A stretch of DNA of 62,000 nucleotides from Diphasiastrum complanatum (Eukaryota; Streptophyta; Lycopodiopsida; Lycopodiales; Lycopodiaceae): positions 48,061,579 to 48,123,578 of the forward strand of contig CM055096.1 of NCBI GenBank assembly GCA_029204225.1. The letters run 5' to 3'. The notes below the pieces were generated by a model. That model searched no databases. It saw only the letters and a list, made by a program, of their open reading frames with translations, and had not been told where the DNA came from. The translations under genes were made by a program, and so were the position numbers. This document shows, in pieces, positions 11,581-23,700 of the stretch; position 1 is the stretch's first letter, and each line of letters starts with the position of its first letter.

Positions 11581-11692
11581 GCCACCTAGATCGGAAAATC
11601 AGCATCCGTCAACGACATATTGAATTTCCAAATCATCGGCCGCCACCTAGATCGATAGCCATTGCCCGTCAACGACGAGCACTCTTTACTAG
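11581..11692 (+). mobile_element. Non-autonomous Helitron-like 3' end, copy 2
   Basis: This block aligns with the end of copy 1: GCCACCTAGATCGGAAAATC, CGTCAACGACATATTGAATT, then GCCCGTC-AAC-GACGAGC (11664-11680, a stem with one mismatch), nine bases and CTAG (11689-11692) followed by T. A TA array begins right after it, as at copy 1. The upstream CT, GGTTCTCAC and GGACCGCA repeats may be internal to the same element, whose 5' end is not defined. Confidence 0.6.
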
Positions 11693-11728
<36 letters not shown>

Positions 11729-11755
11729 TAATGATATATACATACATACATACTA
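11693..11755. repeat. (TA)n microsatellite
   Basis: TATATA with a few TG and CATA interruptions, starting directly at the Helitron-like terminus. Confidence 0.93.
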
Positions 11756-11767
11756 GTAATGTATAGG

Positions 11768-12045
11768 ATTCTCTTTGGCTAATACAAGGAGTATTGTGTT
11801 CTCTCTCTCTCTCTCTCTCTCTCTTCAATGAATGATGTGTGTGCTTTGATCTCTGATTTAAAACAATTTATTGTATTGTTTTCTCAGTTCACACATGGTA
11901 TATAGGTTATATGGGAAGGGGCCTCTTCCCCTTATCTCTCAATATTTACATTCCTCTCTCCTATTGTATTATTGTTGTAGAGGCTTTTCTTTGGCAAATA
12001 CAAGGAGTATCGTGATCTCCCTCTTTTGTGAATGAATGATGTGTA
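11768..12045 (+). repeat. Direct repeat pair around 'TTTGGC(T/A)AATACAAGGAGTAT'
   Basis: TTCTCTTTGGCTAATACAAGGAGTATTGTG and the following TGAATGATGTGTG (11768-11843) recur at about 11985-12045 with few changes. Copy 1 carries a CT array of about 22 bp (11802-11823) where copy 2 reads CTCCCTCTTTTGTG. Confidence 0.75.
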
Positions 12046-13002
12046 GCATTTATGGTTTGCTGTCAAATTTCAGTAAAGTGTTTTGTGGTGTTACATTGTG
12101 ATAGATGTATGTTGGTTGGAAAAAGAAAGAATGGAGAGAGATAATTGTTTACTGCTTGCTGTCTATTTCTAATGAGAATGTACAATATGTGGAAGAGTGT
12201 GAGGCCAGTAATCTGTTTCATTGTGAAGGAGGATGTGTGATGAGCAACCTAGTTCCAGAGATCTGTACTGTCAATTAAAGGGGTTCTGAAGGAGTTGGGC
12301 TTTGGGTTGAAAAATATGGATCTGCAGCCCATCGTTAGGAAGTGTAAATGTCCAACTACTTGATGAAGACTCACAGGTCTACTTGATGAAGACTCACAGG
12401 TAGCCAAAGACAGTTTGCGTGTACGATTCTGAGTGAAGGCCCTTCAGTCGTTCACAGTCAATTGAAGCGTGCAAGCTGACTTGTGAGTGCTGTTGGAATT
12501 CAGAATTTGTTGGTGCTTTGAAAGAGGGCTATGAAAGCTATTGATCTGTTGCGTAATACAAATCCAAAGTGTGAATCAGCGATTCAGGGGCAAGGTACTG
12601 GAATATAAAACAAAACATGCAAATCACTTCATCTACGAAGAAATGACAATGAATCTAGTCTTGACACAAGAAGCCCTGAAAAATTGGTGGGTTGTCCCAA
12701 TTTCAACGTTGATTCTCAGCACACGTAGACAAATGTCAGCAGCGTGCCTTGCAGAGGCAGACAGAGATGTTTTTCAATCAATGCAGATGGTGGTTTTTCA
12801 AGCACTCATGTGCCATCTACATGAATTATGATGCAATTTAAAGGCAAAAACTGTAGCATGTGCTTAAAAAAAAGGATTTCAACAAAGGCAACTAGCTTTC
12901 TATTTCTGGAAACGTATGACAAGAACATATACTAGTCAAGCTTCTTACATACTTAGGTTGATGCCCTTAAGTACAACCACTTACGTTGATGCCAGTCACC
13001 CA
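12046..13002. other. No gene; one perfect 23-bp tandem duplication
   Basis: CTACTTGATGAAGACTCACAGGT is present twice in immediate tandem (12356-12378 and 12379-12401). The ORF at 12541-12831 (96 codons) resembles nothing known and lacks coding character. Confidence 0.5.
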
Positions 13003-13190
13003 GCCATATAAGAGTCTTTGCATGTGATGGAGCCGGCCGTTCTTGACATCAACAATGGGCCACCGGGTCCATTTTTTCATCTTCAAGACCCGTGCACATC
13101 ATATAAGAGAGGTTTTGCATGCAATGGAGGCGGCCCACTCTTAAAGTCAAGAACGAGCCGTCGGGTCCAATTTATATCTTTCCATGGACC
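13003..13190 (+). repeat. Diverged tandem duplication of about 100 bp
   Basis: Two adjacent units share CATATAAGAG..., TTTGCATG(T/C)(G/A)ATGGAG(C/G)CGGCC, GTC or ATCAA, and CGGGTCCA(T/A)TTT followed by a TCTT block (about 13003-13100 and 13107-13190). Confidence 0.7.
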
Positions 13191-13661
13191 TACCTCTTCA
13201 ACTAGGAGCCTGCTCTCTTGAGATGGGAAAGACCACGTGAGAGCCTCCAACCTGTCCTCACCTGTTCAGCAGGTAATATAGTGTCTAAAAGAAGATCTTT
13301 GATTGCTAAACTCAATATAGCAAGTTCATGGCAGTTGGTACACTCGTTCAACATGTAAGAATGTGTGAAATGCATGGAGAACGATGGGTGGTGACATGTG
13401 AAGCGGATTTGTGAAAACAAGTGATGTGATCCAAGGAAGGGATGTAATGGGTTTACATGTGACGAGGCCCTAAACACTCTCCTCCATCTCAAATGCTAGT
13501 TGAAGCTCCTTGAAAACCATTTGTCGACGATGAAAGGTCTCTAAAAGCTTTTTGATACTAATGAACTTTCAAGACATAGAACATTATAAAACTAAATAAG
13601 ATAGTTTTATATTGAAAATGGTTTGAGTTAGTTTATTGACTTTCTCCTAGCACTTAGGGGG

Positions 13662-13663
<2 letters not shown>

Positions 13664-13723
<60 letters not shown>

Positions 13724-13795
13724 TAATGTCCGTGAAATACCCTAAGGTACAAAGGACTAATAAACAGGTACATGTCAACTATGCACGTTGGGAGC

Positions 13796-13873
<78 letters not shown>
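13664..13873. repeat. (GA)n microsatellites
   Basis: Two GA arrays (13664-13719 and 13799-13873) are separated by 79 bp of unique sequence. Confidence 0.98.
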
Positions 13874-13875
<2 letters not shown>

Positions 13876-14269
13876 TAATTCAATCCATTGTTGATGGCTT
13901 GGTGAGAGGAAGGAGCAACTTTGCATTGTTACAAAACTAGAAACAAGAACATAAGCAGTGTTGTGCTTAATATCTCAGCTAGGAAGGAGAGTTCCTGCTC
14001 AAAAGGCATTGTTTAAGCTACTTTCGCTCTCACATTTGCATAAATCAGAAAGCTCTTGCAAACAAAACCTGTTTGGTCAAATCTAGCTCATTCATTTCAC
14101 AATCACATTAAAATCCATGTGCTAATTGCAAACTCAAATCTAGTGGGATGCAAGGACTAGATAGCTACTACAGCTTGCCCTTATGTAAGCCCCTTATTGG
14201 GGTCAAGAAAAGCAATGAGGATATTTGGGGAGCTTTGGATGGGAGACTAGATCTAGAATTCACCTTACT

Positions 14270-14274
<5 letters not shown>

Positions 14275-14331
<57 letters not shown>
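14275..14331. repeat. (GA)n microsatellite
   Basis: An uninterrupted GA array of about 57 bp. Confidence 0.98.
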
Positions 14332-14333
<2 letters not shown>

Positions 14334-15260
14334 ATACCAACAATATTTCTTGATATTATCAAACCTGCGGGGTCACAAAGAATCGAATATGGGTGGCAAG
14401 CCCTACTCAAGCATAATACATCAACTCACCAAATGTGAGAAAATAAGATGATAACAACATTAGTAGGTTTAACAATGAATTGCCTTCAATTCTCACCATG
14501 ACAGTGAAGAGAGAGGGGGTGGTGGGGAGTGAATTTCTCTCATTGTCATTCAAAAGGGATCAAGGTGATGCCAAGTAAAGAAAGTGCCTTGCACGTTCAC
14601 CACACAATTGAAACTACAATGGAACAATGCCTACTCTTGCCTTTGAGCCAATGCATCTTGGTTTTCGGGACCAAAGAAGCTTTGGATGCCAAGCTAACCC
14701 AATTAACCCCCTCCAAAACATACCTTTGAGCATTGGCAAGGCCTTCAATCAAAATAACTATGCATTTTTAACATGAAGTGTTAAAATCACCTAGTGATCT
14801 TGATTTGTAGTGACAATATATTAAAATTGTGTGAAATGTCAAACCACTTTATCAATCATGACAACAATATGAAATAAGATTTGACACTACTCTATTAATC
14901 TCCCATTAATTGCCTATTTTGCTAGGTCATGCATAGGCATTAAAATGAGAGGTGGCATTAAAATGAGAAGTGCCTATGGTGAATCATGATCTGTAACAAC
15001 AATTAAATAAAAATTGACACTCCTCTATGAATCTCCCATGATCCATGAATCTAACATTTCAATCTCCCATGATCCATCAATTGGCATTTAGTTAGGTCAT
15101 TCATAGGCATTAAATGCATGTGTCTATTGTGGGGTTCAAGTTAAGTGAGGGATGAGAGAGTGAATGCATTGTGAGGTCTGACCCCACAAACCTGACCTCA
15201 CCATGGCCACCTCGTGTTGCATGCTTGTGCTTAATTCTACACTAAAATTTCAACAAGGAA
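14332..15260. other. No gene recognised
   Basis: AT-rich sequence with short internal repeats such as GGCATTAAAATGAGA(G/A)(G/A) (about 14938 and 14955) and repeated ATCTCCCATGATCCAT(C/G)AA (15039-15080). No convincing ORF. Confidence 0.45.
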
Positions 15261-15372
15261 TAAAATGTCTCCCCCCCCCCTTTTTCCAAGCCCCCCCAAA
15301 CTCCCAACTAAGGGCTGGTCCGTAGTCCTGCTGACATGTACCTTTCATCAGGCCCCCGATGCGACTGAAGGA

Positions 15373-15750
15373 AACCCTAGCCACGTGGCGCGCTATGTCG
15401 TGGAGTATTTCATGGAAGGGTGGGAGGATCTGAACGGTGGCAGGAAGATCCAACGGTGGGGAGCTAGCCGACGGGCGATTTGGTCACAAGTCAATGAGCA
15501 GAGGACCTTGACGTCTGCTTGAATGGCCCTGCATGAGCCAACCATGCAGCCCATTGCAGCGGCAACGGACCGACGTGGAAGCCGCCCACGTCACCCGTCA
15601 AAAAGAAAAACCAAAAAGCGAAATAGTAGTACACGGTAAAAGACATCCAGGAAGAATAAGAAAAAAGGAACCCCCCCCCCCCGCCCCTGAGCGGAGGGGT
15701 AAACAAAATAAAAAGGAAATGGCCGTCAAAAAGGCGAAACTATATAAAGG
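15373..15750 (+). promoter_or_regulatory. Probable promoter of the ABCC gene
   Basis: This is the only non-repetitive stretch upstream of the transporter with clustered plant promoter motifs: AAACCCTAG (telo-box type, 15373-15381), CACGTG inside GCCACGTGGC (G-box, 15382-15387), further ACGT cores near 15574 and 15588, and ACTATATAAAGG (TATA type, about 15738-15749). A start of transcription about 30 bp further on would put the long leader and the GA run at 15788-15817 in the 5' UTR. The link to the ABCC coding region 2 kb downstream is an inference; a separate non-coding transcript is possible. Confidence 0.45.
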
Positions 15751-15774
15751 AAATGGAAAATAAATGCGAGTATA

Positions 15775-17746
15775 AAAATAATAGATGGAGAGAGAGAGAG
15801 AGAGGAGAGAGAGAGGAGAATTGTGTTGTTTTCGTTGATGCACGTAGATTTATGTAGTAAATCGATGGAGATGGAGCGAGAATGCGTATTTATGTGTCAG
15901 CGATGGTGATGGCGATCGTAGACTGGGTTTTGGCAACTCGTGTGAGGGGTGTGGGCGCAATGAGGAAAGCCTGGAAAGACGAGAGGGAGAATTGATCGCT
16001 GGGCTTTGTATAGCTGTCTGTTGTTGGGTGGTGTGTGCTGAGGTCGGATCTAGCTTGAGTTTGTTTATTTGGCATCGCTGTAAGGTGCTTTCCAGTGCAG
16101 GAGCTCCGTATTGACCAGAGAAAAGTAAGGCAAGGACTGGGGGGAGTGAGCGAGCGGGCTGCTGATCAGATCGACGTGGAGTGATGGGTGGTTTAGCTGA
16201 TTTGTGGCGATTTTGCAGCACACTTTGTCAGGAAGAGGGGAGCCGTAGATGTAGGATGGATGATCTATCGTTTATACTCGGCGTATTTGTCTTATAGAAG
16301 GGATCGGATCGGTCGATCAGTGTAGTCTGTAGAGCCAGAATGGCTCAAGAAACATAAGATGCTGAATGCGCTAGAGGGCGGTGTGATAGAAATAGATTCA
16401 TGTGAAGCTACTTCGGTGGGGGAATGTGAATGTGTGTGAAGAATTGATTGAGTTCTGCGTGTTTGTGCTTGCTCTTCTTTATCGCTGAGATAAAATACTG
16501 ATATCCGATCAGTCATTTCGTTCTGCAGTCCATGATTATGCAGGTTCCACGAGGCGTGCTGGTCTCACAGCACATGTTTCGTTAGCTGAGGTGAATATAG
16601 ACGTTTCTTGGAAGCTGCGGAGTAAGCTGCTGTTAGTATAACAAAAGCTTCCGTGAATCATTAGGTAAACAAAAGCATTTTGTCAATCTTTGTGCCAAGT
16701 TGGTTGAAAGTCGAGAGAGTGGAGCTGGCGATCCATCCAAGTGTCATACTGCTGAAGAACTCGTGCCACAGCGTGTCTTCTAGGTAGGGACCCCACAATC
16801 ATGCCATCGTCAACCAAATACACTAATCCTGTGGTTTAGGAATTCAAAACTCAGTCGCGTGGGGCTTACAAAGCTGAAAGTTAGCAGCTAACGGAGTTCT
16901 ATAGTTCACTTTAAAAATGAAAGGGACATGATGAAGACACACGGAAAATAATATCGTTTCGTTCAAACTTCTTTTATTTCAATACTCAAACACCATTTTG
17001 AACACGTTTCTCTAGAGTACAGCATGCTGTCTTTGATCCGATTTCTGCTGCAAGCAGATAAATGCATCTCTTGGTTTCCAAGGGGGCCTTGCACCTGGGA
17101 CCAAGGAAGCAATAAGCAGATAAATGGCAACCATTGATGCTGAATTCCTTGAACCTGTAAAATTGAATGCCTAGTTACTAATATTTCTCAGACTTTGCTT
17201 ATTGCTATGTATCGTGAAGTCAATAGTGACTGCAATTGATTGCTGTTGCTTAGATGCTCATCTCGTGACAGAGCCAATTAAATCACCGTAAAATTTTTTG
17301 ACTGTTTTTTTAGATATTGAGTGAGACTAGCTGGTTACTGATGTAGTTGAAGATAACGCCCGGCAGCGGCTACCTTCGCATCGTTGTTATATTCTCGGTC
17401 GTGGATGGAAACATGGATTGGTACATCACACAACCATATCAAGAATATGAGACTACAGATTAATAGAATAACTCCATTCCTTGACTCTTTCATCGGTAGC
17501 CCACTTTCTTAACTTTCCTATAAATAGATTGTTCAGGAATTGGGCGTCAAATGATGATCTGAAGCATTGATACGCAGGGTATTCTTTTGTGATCACAGAT
17601 AACAGGTTGCTAGCTTAAACACTTTGGTGGACTTCCATAGTGATTACTGGTAAGAACATGCATATTTTTGCAAAAACGTTAGTGTGTAGCTCGTAATCGG
17701 AGAACTTTTTAGGGTAACTTTGAATCTGTTTGCGATTTCAGATAAG
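15775..17746 (+). other. Probable 5' leader with intron(s) of the ABCC gene
   Basis: There is no coding ORF on the plus strand, and minus-strand ORFs here look like noise. A strong acceptor TTTGCGATTTCAG ends at 17741, only five bases before the ABCC start codon. A good donor, CTG|GTAAGAAC, lies at 17649, giving a possible 93-bp leader intron; earlier introns may exist. A GA run occupies 15788-15817. Confidence 0.4.
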
Positions 17747-20700
17747 ATGTTTCAATCACATTCCAAAATCGAGGAGTATATTGCCTCTGCTTGGAAAGAA
17801 TTTCTATTGGGAGGCAAGGGTCTCGTGACGAGTGATAATCGGAGACCGAGTTCATTTTGGGCATGGCTTCATCTACTTTTGCTAGAGCCGATACCTCAGT
17901 ATTGTCTGATTGCCACAATCCACTTTTCGTTCATTCTCTGCATCCTTGTTTTAACTCTGGTCAAAATCAGATCTTCGCGACAGCTCAAGGCGGTTGCTCA
18001 GAATGGAGGAGAACACCTTATGAAGAAAACGCTGCAGGTTGGGCGCTTATACAAGATCACCCTTGCGCTGATAGCCATTATGTTTCTGTGTCATGTTGCT
18101 TCATTGCTTTGGAAAGTTGTTTTGGTAGTTGCTGGTTGGAGCAGAGCCCCAGTTCAAGAGATAGTGTTTACTACTAGCCAGGCTTTTGCATGGGCTTCAT
18201 TTCTAGCTATAGTTGCACAGGAGAAAAAAAGTGGAGCTGTAATGCACTCTTCTGTCTTGCGTGTGTGGTGGGTGACCACCTTCTTTCTCTCTTTGCTCGC
18301 ATTGATCACGGTCATTTTCACAATTGTAAATTCTTATCCTCACAACTTAAACCCGTGGATCGATCCTCTGGTGAGCTTTGCAACTTTTCCAGTACTGGGC
18401 TTCCTCGCAGTGGTTGCTGTGGTTGGCAAAACTGGCATTAAATTTGAATCAGCAGATCTCACTGATCCATTACTGTACAAGCATCAAAATTACGATAATC
18501 TCGATGATGAACAAACGACAGCTTATTATAAGGCAGGGTTTCTCAGCAAGGCATCCTTTCTATGGTTGAATCCACTGCTAAAGAAAGGCGTGCAAAAGCC
18601 TCTCGAGTTGTCGGATGTACCCTGGCTTGGACATGAAGACAGAGCTGAGAAAGTTTATGATAAAGTTTCAGCTATCTATAGCAATCAGCCTGAACCTCGC
18701 ACTTTGTTGCCAGCCCTTTTGAAAGTTTATTGGTTGCAGCTTGCTTTCACAGCTTTCTTATCATTGGCGAAGCTGAGCGTCATGTATGTAGGTCCTATTT
18801 TGATCTCCCAGTTTGTGAGTTTTGCAGCAGGCAAACAGCTCTTCCCTTCCGAAGGAATTGTGCTTGTTGTGGTACTATTTCTAGCCAAATGCGTTGAAGT
18901 ACTTTCGTCGCATCACTACAACTTTTACAGTCAAAAGCTGGGTATGGTAGTGAGGTCTTCACTTATCACTACTGTCTATAGAAAGGGGTTAGTCCTTTCA
19001 AGTTATGCCCGGCAATCTCATGGTGCTGGCCAAATTGTGAACTACATGTCTGTGGATGTTCAGCAAATAGCAGACAGCGTAATTCAGATTCACTACTCTT
19101 GGGTTTTACCATTGCAAGCTGCAGTTGCCCTCGTGATTCTTTACACTGCAGTAGGGGTTTCCTGTTTTGCAGGTATTGCTACCATGCTTTTCATCCTGGC
19201 AGTCTGTTTCACATTTGCAAACCTGCAAAAAACTTTCCAGAATATGATCATGCTCTTCAAAGATAAGAGAATGGCTATCATCACCGAAGTTCTCAACAAT
19301 ATGAAGATCATAAAACTGCAGGCTTGGGAAGAGTCATTCCGAAATAAGATAGAGGAGATCAGGGATTCAGAACGTAGTTGGCTGCAGAAGTTTATGTATC
19401 TTTTTGCAGTTAACGTCTTTCTTCTTTGGCAAGCCCCGCTTGCTGTATCGACTGCAACATTTGCTTGTGCAGTTATATTGAAGGCTGAGTTGACACCTGG
19501 TGGTGTCTTTACTGCAATTTCCACATTCAGAATTATGCAAGAGCCTCTTCGGATGTTCCCTCAGGCCCTCATGGCTATTTCCCAGGCCATGACTTCATTT
19601 GACCGCCTTGACAGGTACATGAGGAGTCCAGAATTAGATCCATCAGCCATTGAAAGACTTCCATGGGGCAATGAATTAGCTGTCGAAGTGGAAGAAGGTG
19701 TTTTCAAATGGGATACTGAAAGCGACTCTCCAACGCTGAGGAATATCAACCTTAAAGTTCCTACTGGATCTTTAGTTGCCATTGTGGGCATGGTTGGCTC
19801 TGGAAAATCTGCTCTTCTAGTTTCGCTTCTTGGAGAAATACCCAAAAATTCTGGCAAGGTATGTGATAAATTTAGCAACACACTTGCATCAGAAGGACCA
19901 AATGGCAACTCACTCTCTTCTTAGAGAATGACTAGAGAGTAGCTTCTGTATTTGTTCATTGCTGGCGTGCCCTTAAATGCTTACAACTTGATTGTTAAAG
20001 TTTGTACGCTTTATGCCTCGGATGGCATCAATTTATGGAAGAAAAGACAGACTGTTAAGATTGAGCTGAGTCATTTCGCTTAAGACCCGTGGATTGGATG
20101 AAGGGGACTTCAATCTATCTTGATCATGACAGAAGTTGTTTTTCCCATAATTCTGTTGTTGATTTTAATCAAAACCTTTGTCAAACTTCCTGTATCTAAG
20201 GGTAAATCAAAATTTGCTTACCAAAGCCAGGACTTTATTGCATGAGTATATACCACAGTATCCTACACTAGTTGGTTATCCAATCTTCTAGTCCTTAAAA
20301 TGTTTTATGCTGCTTCTCTTTGAAAAAAAGTTGTCGTGTTAGTTTTGAAGTATAATCTCTTTTCTGAGTAGAATTTTGGGGCCCCCTTTTTCTTAGTAGT
20401 AGTTTCTGAAATTCTCCTGATAATTGTTGAAGACTTTCATTGGGACTGTTCCATCATATTGTATTTGTGGAGGAATTGCAAACTTTGCATTCCATAGGGT
20501 AGTCATTACTGATTTTCTTATTTCAAAATGCCAGAATTTATAATTGTTCATCTATCTAACATTAATTCCTGTTGTTATGCAGGTGAAAGTTAGTGGCTCT
20601 ACTGCATATGTCGCTCAGTCATCATGGATTCAAAATGCAACAATCCAGCAAAATATTTTGTTTGGGAAGCCATTGGATCCTGTGAAGTACAAAGAGACCC

Positions 20701-23700
20701 TGCAGGTTTGTGCCTTGCAGCAAGATCTGTCTCAGATGCCCTTTGGTGACAAAACTGAAATAGGTGAAAGAGGGATCAATCTCAGTGGTGGACAGAAGCA
20801 ACGCATTCAGCTTGCTAGAGCTGTGTACCAAGATGCCGATATCTACATGCTTGATGATGTGTTCAGTGCAGTGGATGCTCACACTGGATCTCAACTATTC
20901 AAAGTAGGTCAAATATTTTTGCAACCTAGGACATAAAATTTTGCATGTTCAGTTTTGAAATGAGCGGCCTCAAAATGTGCATTGGCTTAATATGTCATGT
21001 CTTACTGAATATTATATTTTCTCTAAATCTCCTTGATGCAAAAGCTTTCCAAGATGATAATATGCTGCATGTATAGTGGACGTTTTTTAAAACAGCTTTA
21101 TCTACCCTCTAGGTATTTTACTTTTGTCATCACAATCCTACTGTGCTTTTACCCGGTTACTGTTCTTGTGATTTTGAGATCATGCTTCTGTTTGCAATCC
21201 AGGTTTTGTTAATTCTTCTACCCACTGACCTTGACCTGTTTGCATTCTAGTGATGACAGTTTAATAGTAGTTTACATAGGTGTGCTCAAATTTGTGGTTG
21301 TAGATAACTTTCATTTAACAATTTTTCCTGCTAATCTGCAAATGATTCTTAAACGTTCACTTTAGTCCCGATTAACAAAGTTTTCGGTTCATATAAATCC
21401 AGCTGTTAGTTTGAAAATTGCAACTATGGTTCTTCTACTGGTCAAGGGTGCCCTTTGTACGGGGTTTGGCTGGTACCAAGTTCCTAGTGCCTGCATCCTA
21501 TATATTTTTCCCTCTGTGAAATATCTTTCCTTCTATTGTCCTGGTTGTCCAATTTTTGACATTAAGCCCAGCATATCTGGAGCGTATGATATATGCCTAT
21601 TTTGCCACAGATTGCTTGTTGTGCATGGTCATCAACTTTATTATTACATCCCAGATCATTGCACTTTACCTGCATTGTAGTGATACATGACCATTTTGCA
21701 AATTGGTGCTCACAGATATGTTGTTGCCTCTCAATTAGTTTAACTTTTTTGCTTTGAATTGAGATCTTAAAGACATCTTAGTCTCTACATTCTCTAATCA
21801 AGTAATTGTCCAGGAAAGCTGGTCAACTAATTGTGTAGCAAAGCCAACTATTGGCATTTGCTGTATGTATGTTCTTATCATATATTCTGGTGATCGTAAA
21901 GTTGAAGTACCTTCTCATTTACCAGTAATACTAACCTGTGGTGACTAACAGGAATGCGTTCGCGGAGCTTTGTCAAAGAAAACAGTTTTCCTGGTTACCC
22001 ATCAAGTGGAGTTTTTGCATGGAGCAGATCTTATACTGGTGAGTTAGTTGCACTTTCAGTTTGGGAAATTGCATTCTCACTTCTTAGCTTAAGCCATACA
22101 CACTCCTAAGAAAATTTCAAGGAAATGTTCTTTCTTACACAACCTGATTTGAATTTGCATAAAAGTTTCAAACTTCCTGTTACTGCCAAAAGTTTTCAGA
22201 AGTTAGCTTTTGAAACTTACAGTTCATACTGCTGCTTATCTGAGTAGCTTAAATCGGTGCTTTCTGTGCAACCTTACACTCCATGCCAGTAATTATTTTG
22301 TTCCATTAAATGATTGAACATCACTTAGATTACTGATTGCTGCTTAATGTTCAAGCTATCAGGTTATGAGAGATGGTGAGATAGTGCAGTCTGGAACGTA
22401 CGACCAGCTATTGAAGGCTGGTTTGGACTTCGGCGCATTAGTTGCTGCTCATAATGAGTCCATGGAGCTGGTTGATGAAGGCCAATATGTTCAAAATCCC
22501 TTGGAAAGGGATTTGGAGAACATGCTTGAATTATCAAGATCTCCTTCAAGCTTTACCAGGGAAAACGGTCTGGATAGACAGAATACTGGCAGGTTTGGAC
22601 CTGAACGTCTTAGTAGCAAAAAATCACAAGATGATGTTAACCTTATACGGCAGCTTTCTAAGCAACTGTCCAAGCAGGGGAAAGCAGAACTTTTTGATGA
22701 TGAAGAGAGGGCAATGGGGAAAGTAAGCCCTGCAGTGTATTGGCTCTATGCAACAAAGGCTTTTCATGGGTTTCATGTGATAGTCCTCCTCGTATTTCAA
22801 ACTTGCTGGCAGGGGCTACAAATTGCTAGCGATTATTTCCTTGCTAGTTCAACTTCAAACCAAACTAATTTTCAGCCTACACATTTCATTCTTGTGTATG
22901 CAGCTCTTGCTTTTGGAAGTGGAGCATTTGTGTTGTTACGCTCGCTTCTAGTGGCCTTTGCAGGGTTGATTACTTCACAGTCATTCTTTGTGACATTTCT
23001 ACGGTCAATAATTCGTGCCCCAATGGCATTTTTGGACACCACACCCTCCGGTCGAATTCTAAGCAGAGTGAGTTCTCATCCAATTATTACAAGTCATGTT
23101 ATATGACCTTCCACCTTTGCTACATTCTTTCTGATTTGCTTTTAAATCAAAAGATCAAATACTAATTAATTTCCACCACATTCATGAATTTCAGGGCCCT
23201 CTTTGCTGTCTTGATCCTAGCAATGGCACGTCTTAACGTCCCTTTCTTAGATTTTCCACACTTATTTGAAAACATGTCTCCTCTTTCCACATCATGATCT
23301 TCAGTGACCAGTCATAGCTAACTACAGCTTCTAGTTGTCGATCTAGCATGAAGCGAGTATTGGGAAAAAGCCAATTTCATATATTGTTGTTTTGGCTCTT
23401 TTGTCAACTGAATTCTTTGGTCTCAGATTTCTAATTAGTTACATTCTTCTTGCAGTTTGCAACAGATCAGACGAATGTGGATGTTTTGGTGCCAACATTT
23501 GCTGGAGTTGTGTTGGCCACAGCTTTTCAGTCTCTTGGTGTTCTTGTAGTTGTTGTTAGAATTACATGGCAGATGATCCTGATTATCTTACCTTTGGCAT
23601 GGGTATATGTTAGATATCAGGTGTGCATCTACAACATCACCAACTAACTTACTGATTTTGATTAACCTTCTTATAATTATAGATCATAGTATTTGATTAG

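Noticed and set aside
15490-16516. Minus-strand ORFs upstream of ABCC
   Set aside because: Low-complexity Ser/Leu/Pro composition, overlapping promoter and leader sequence; no domain.
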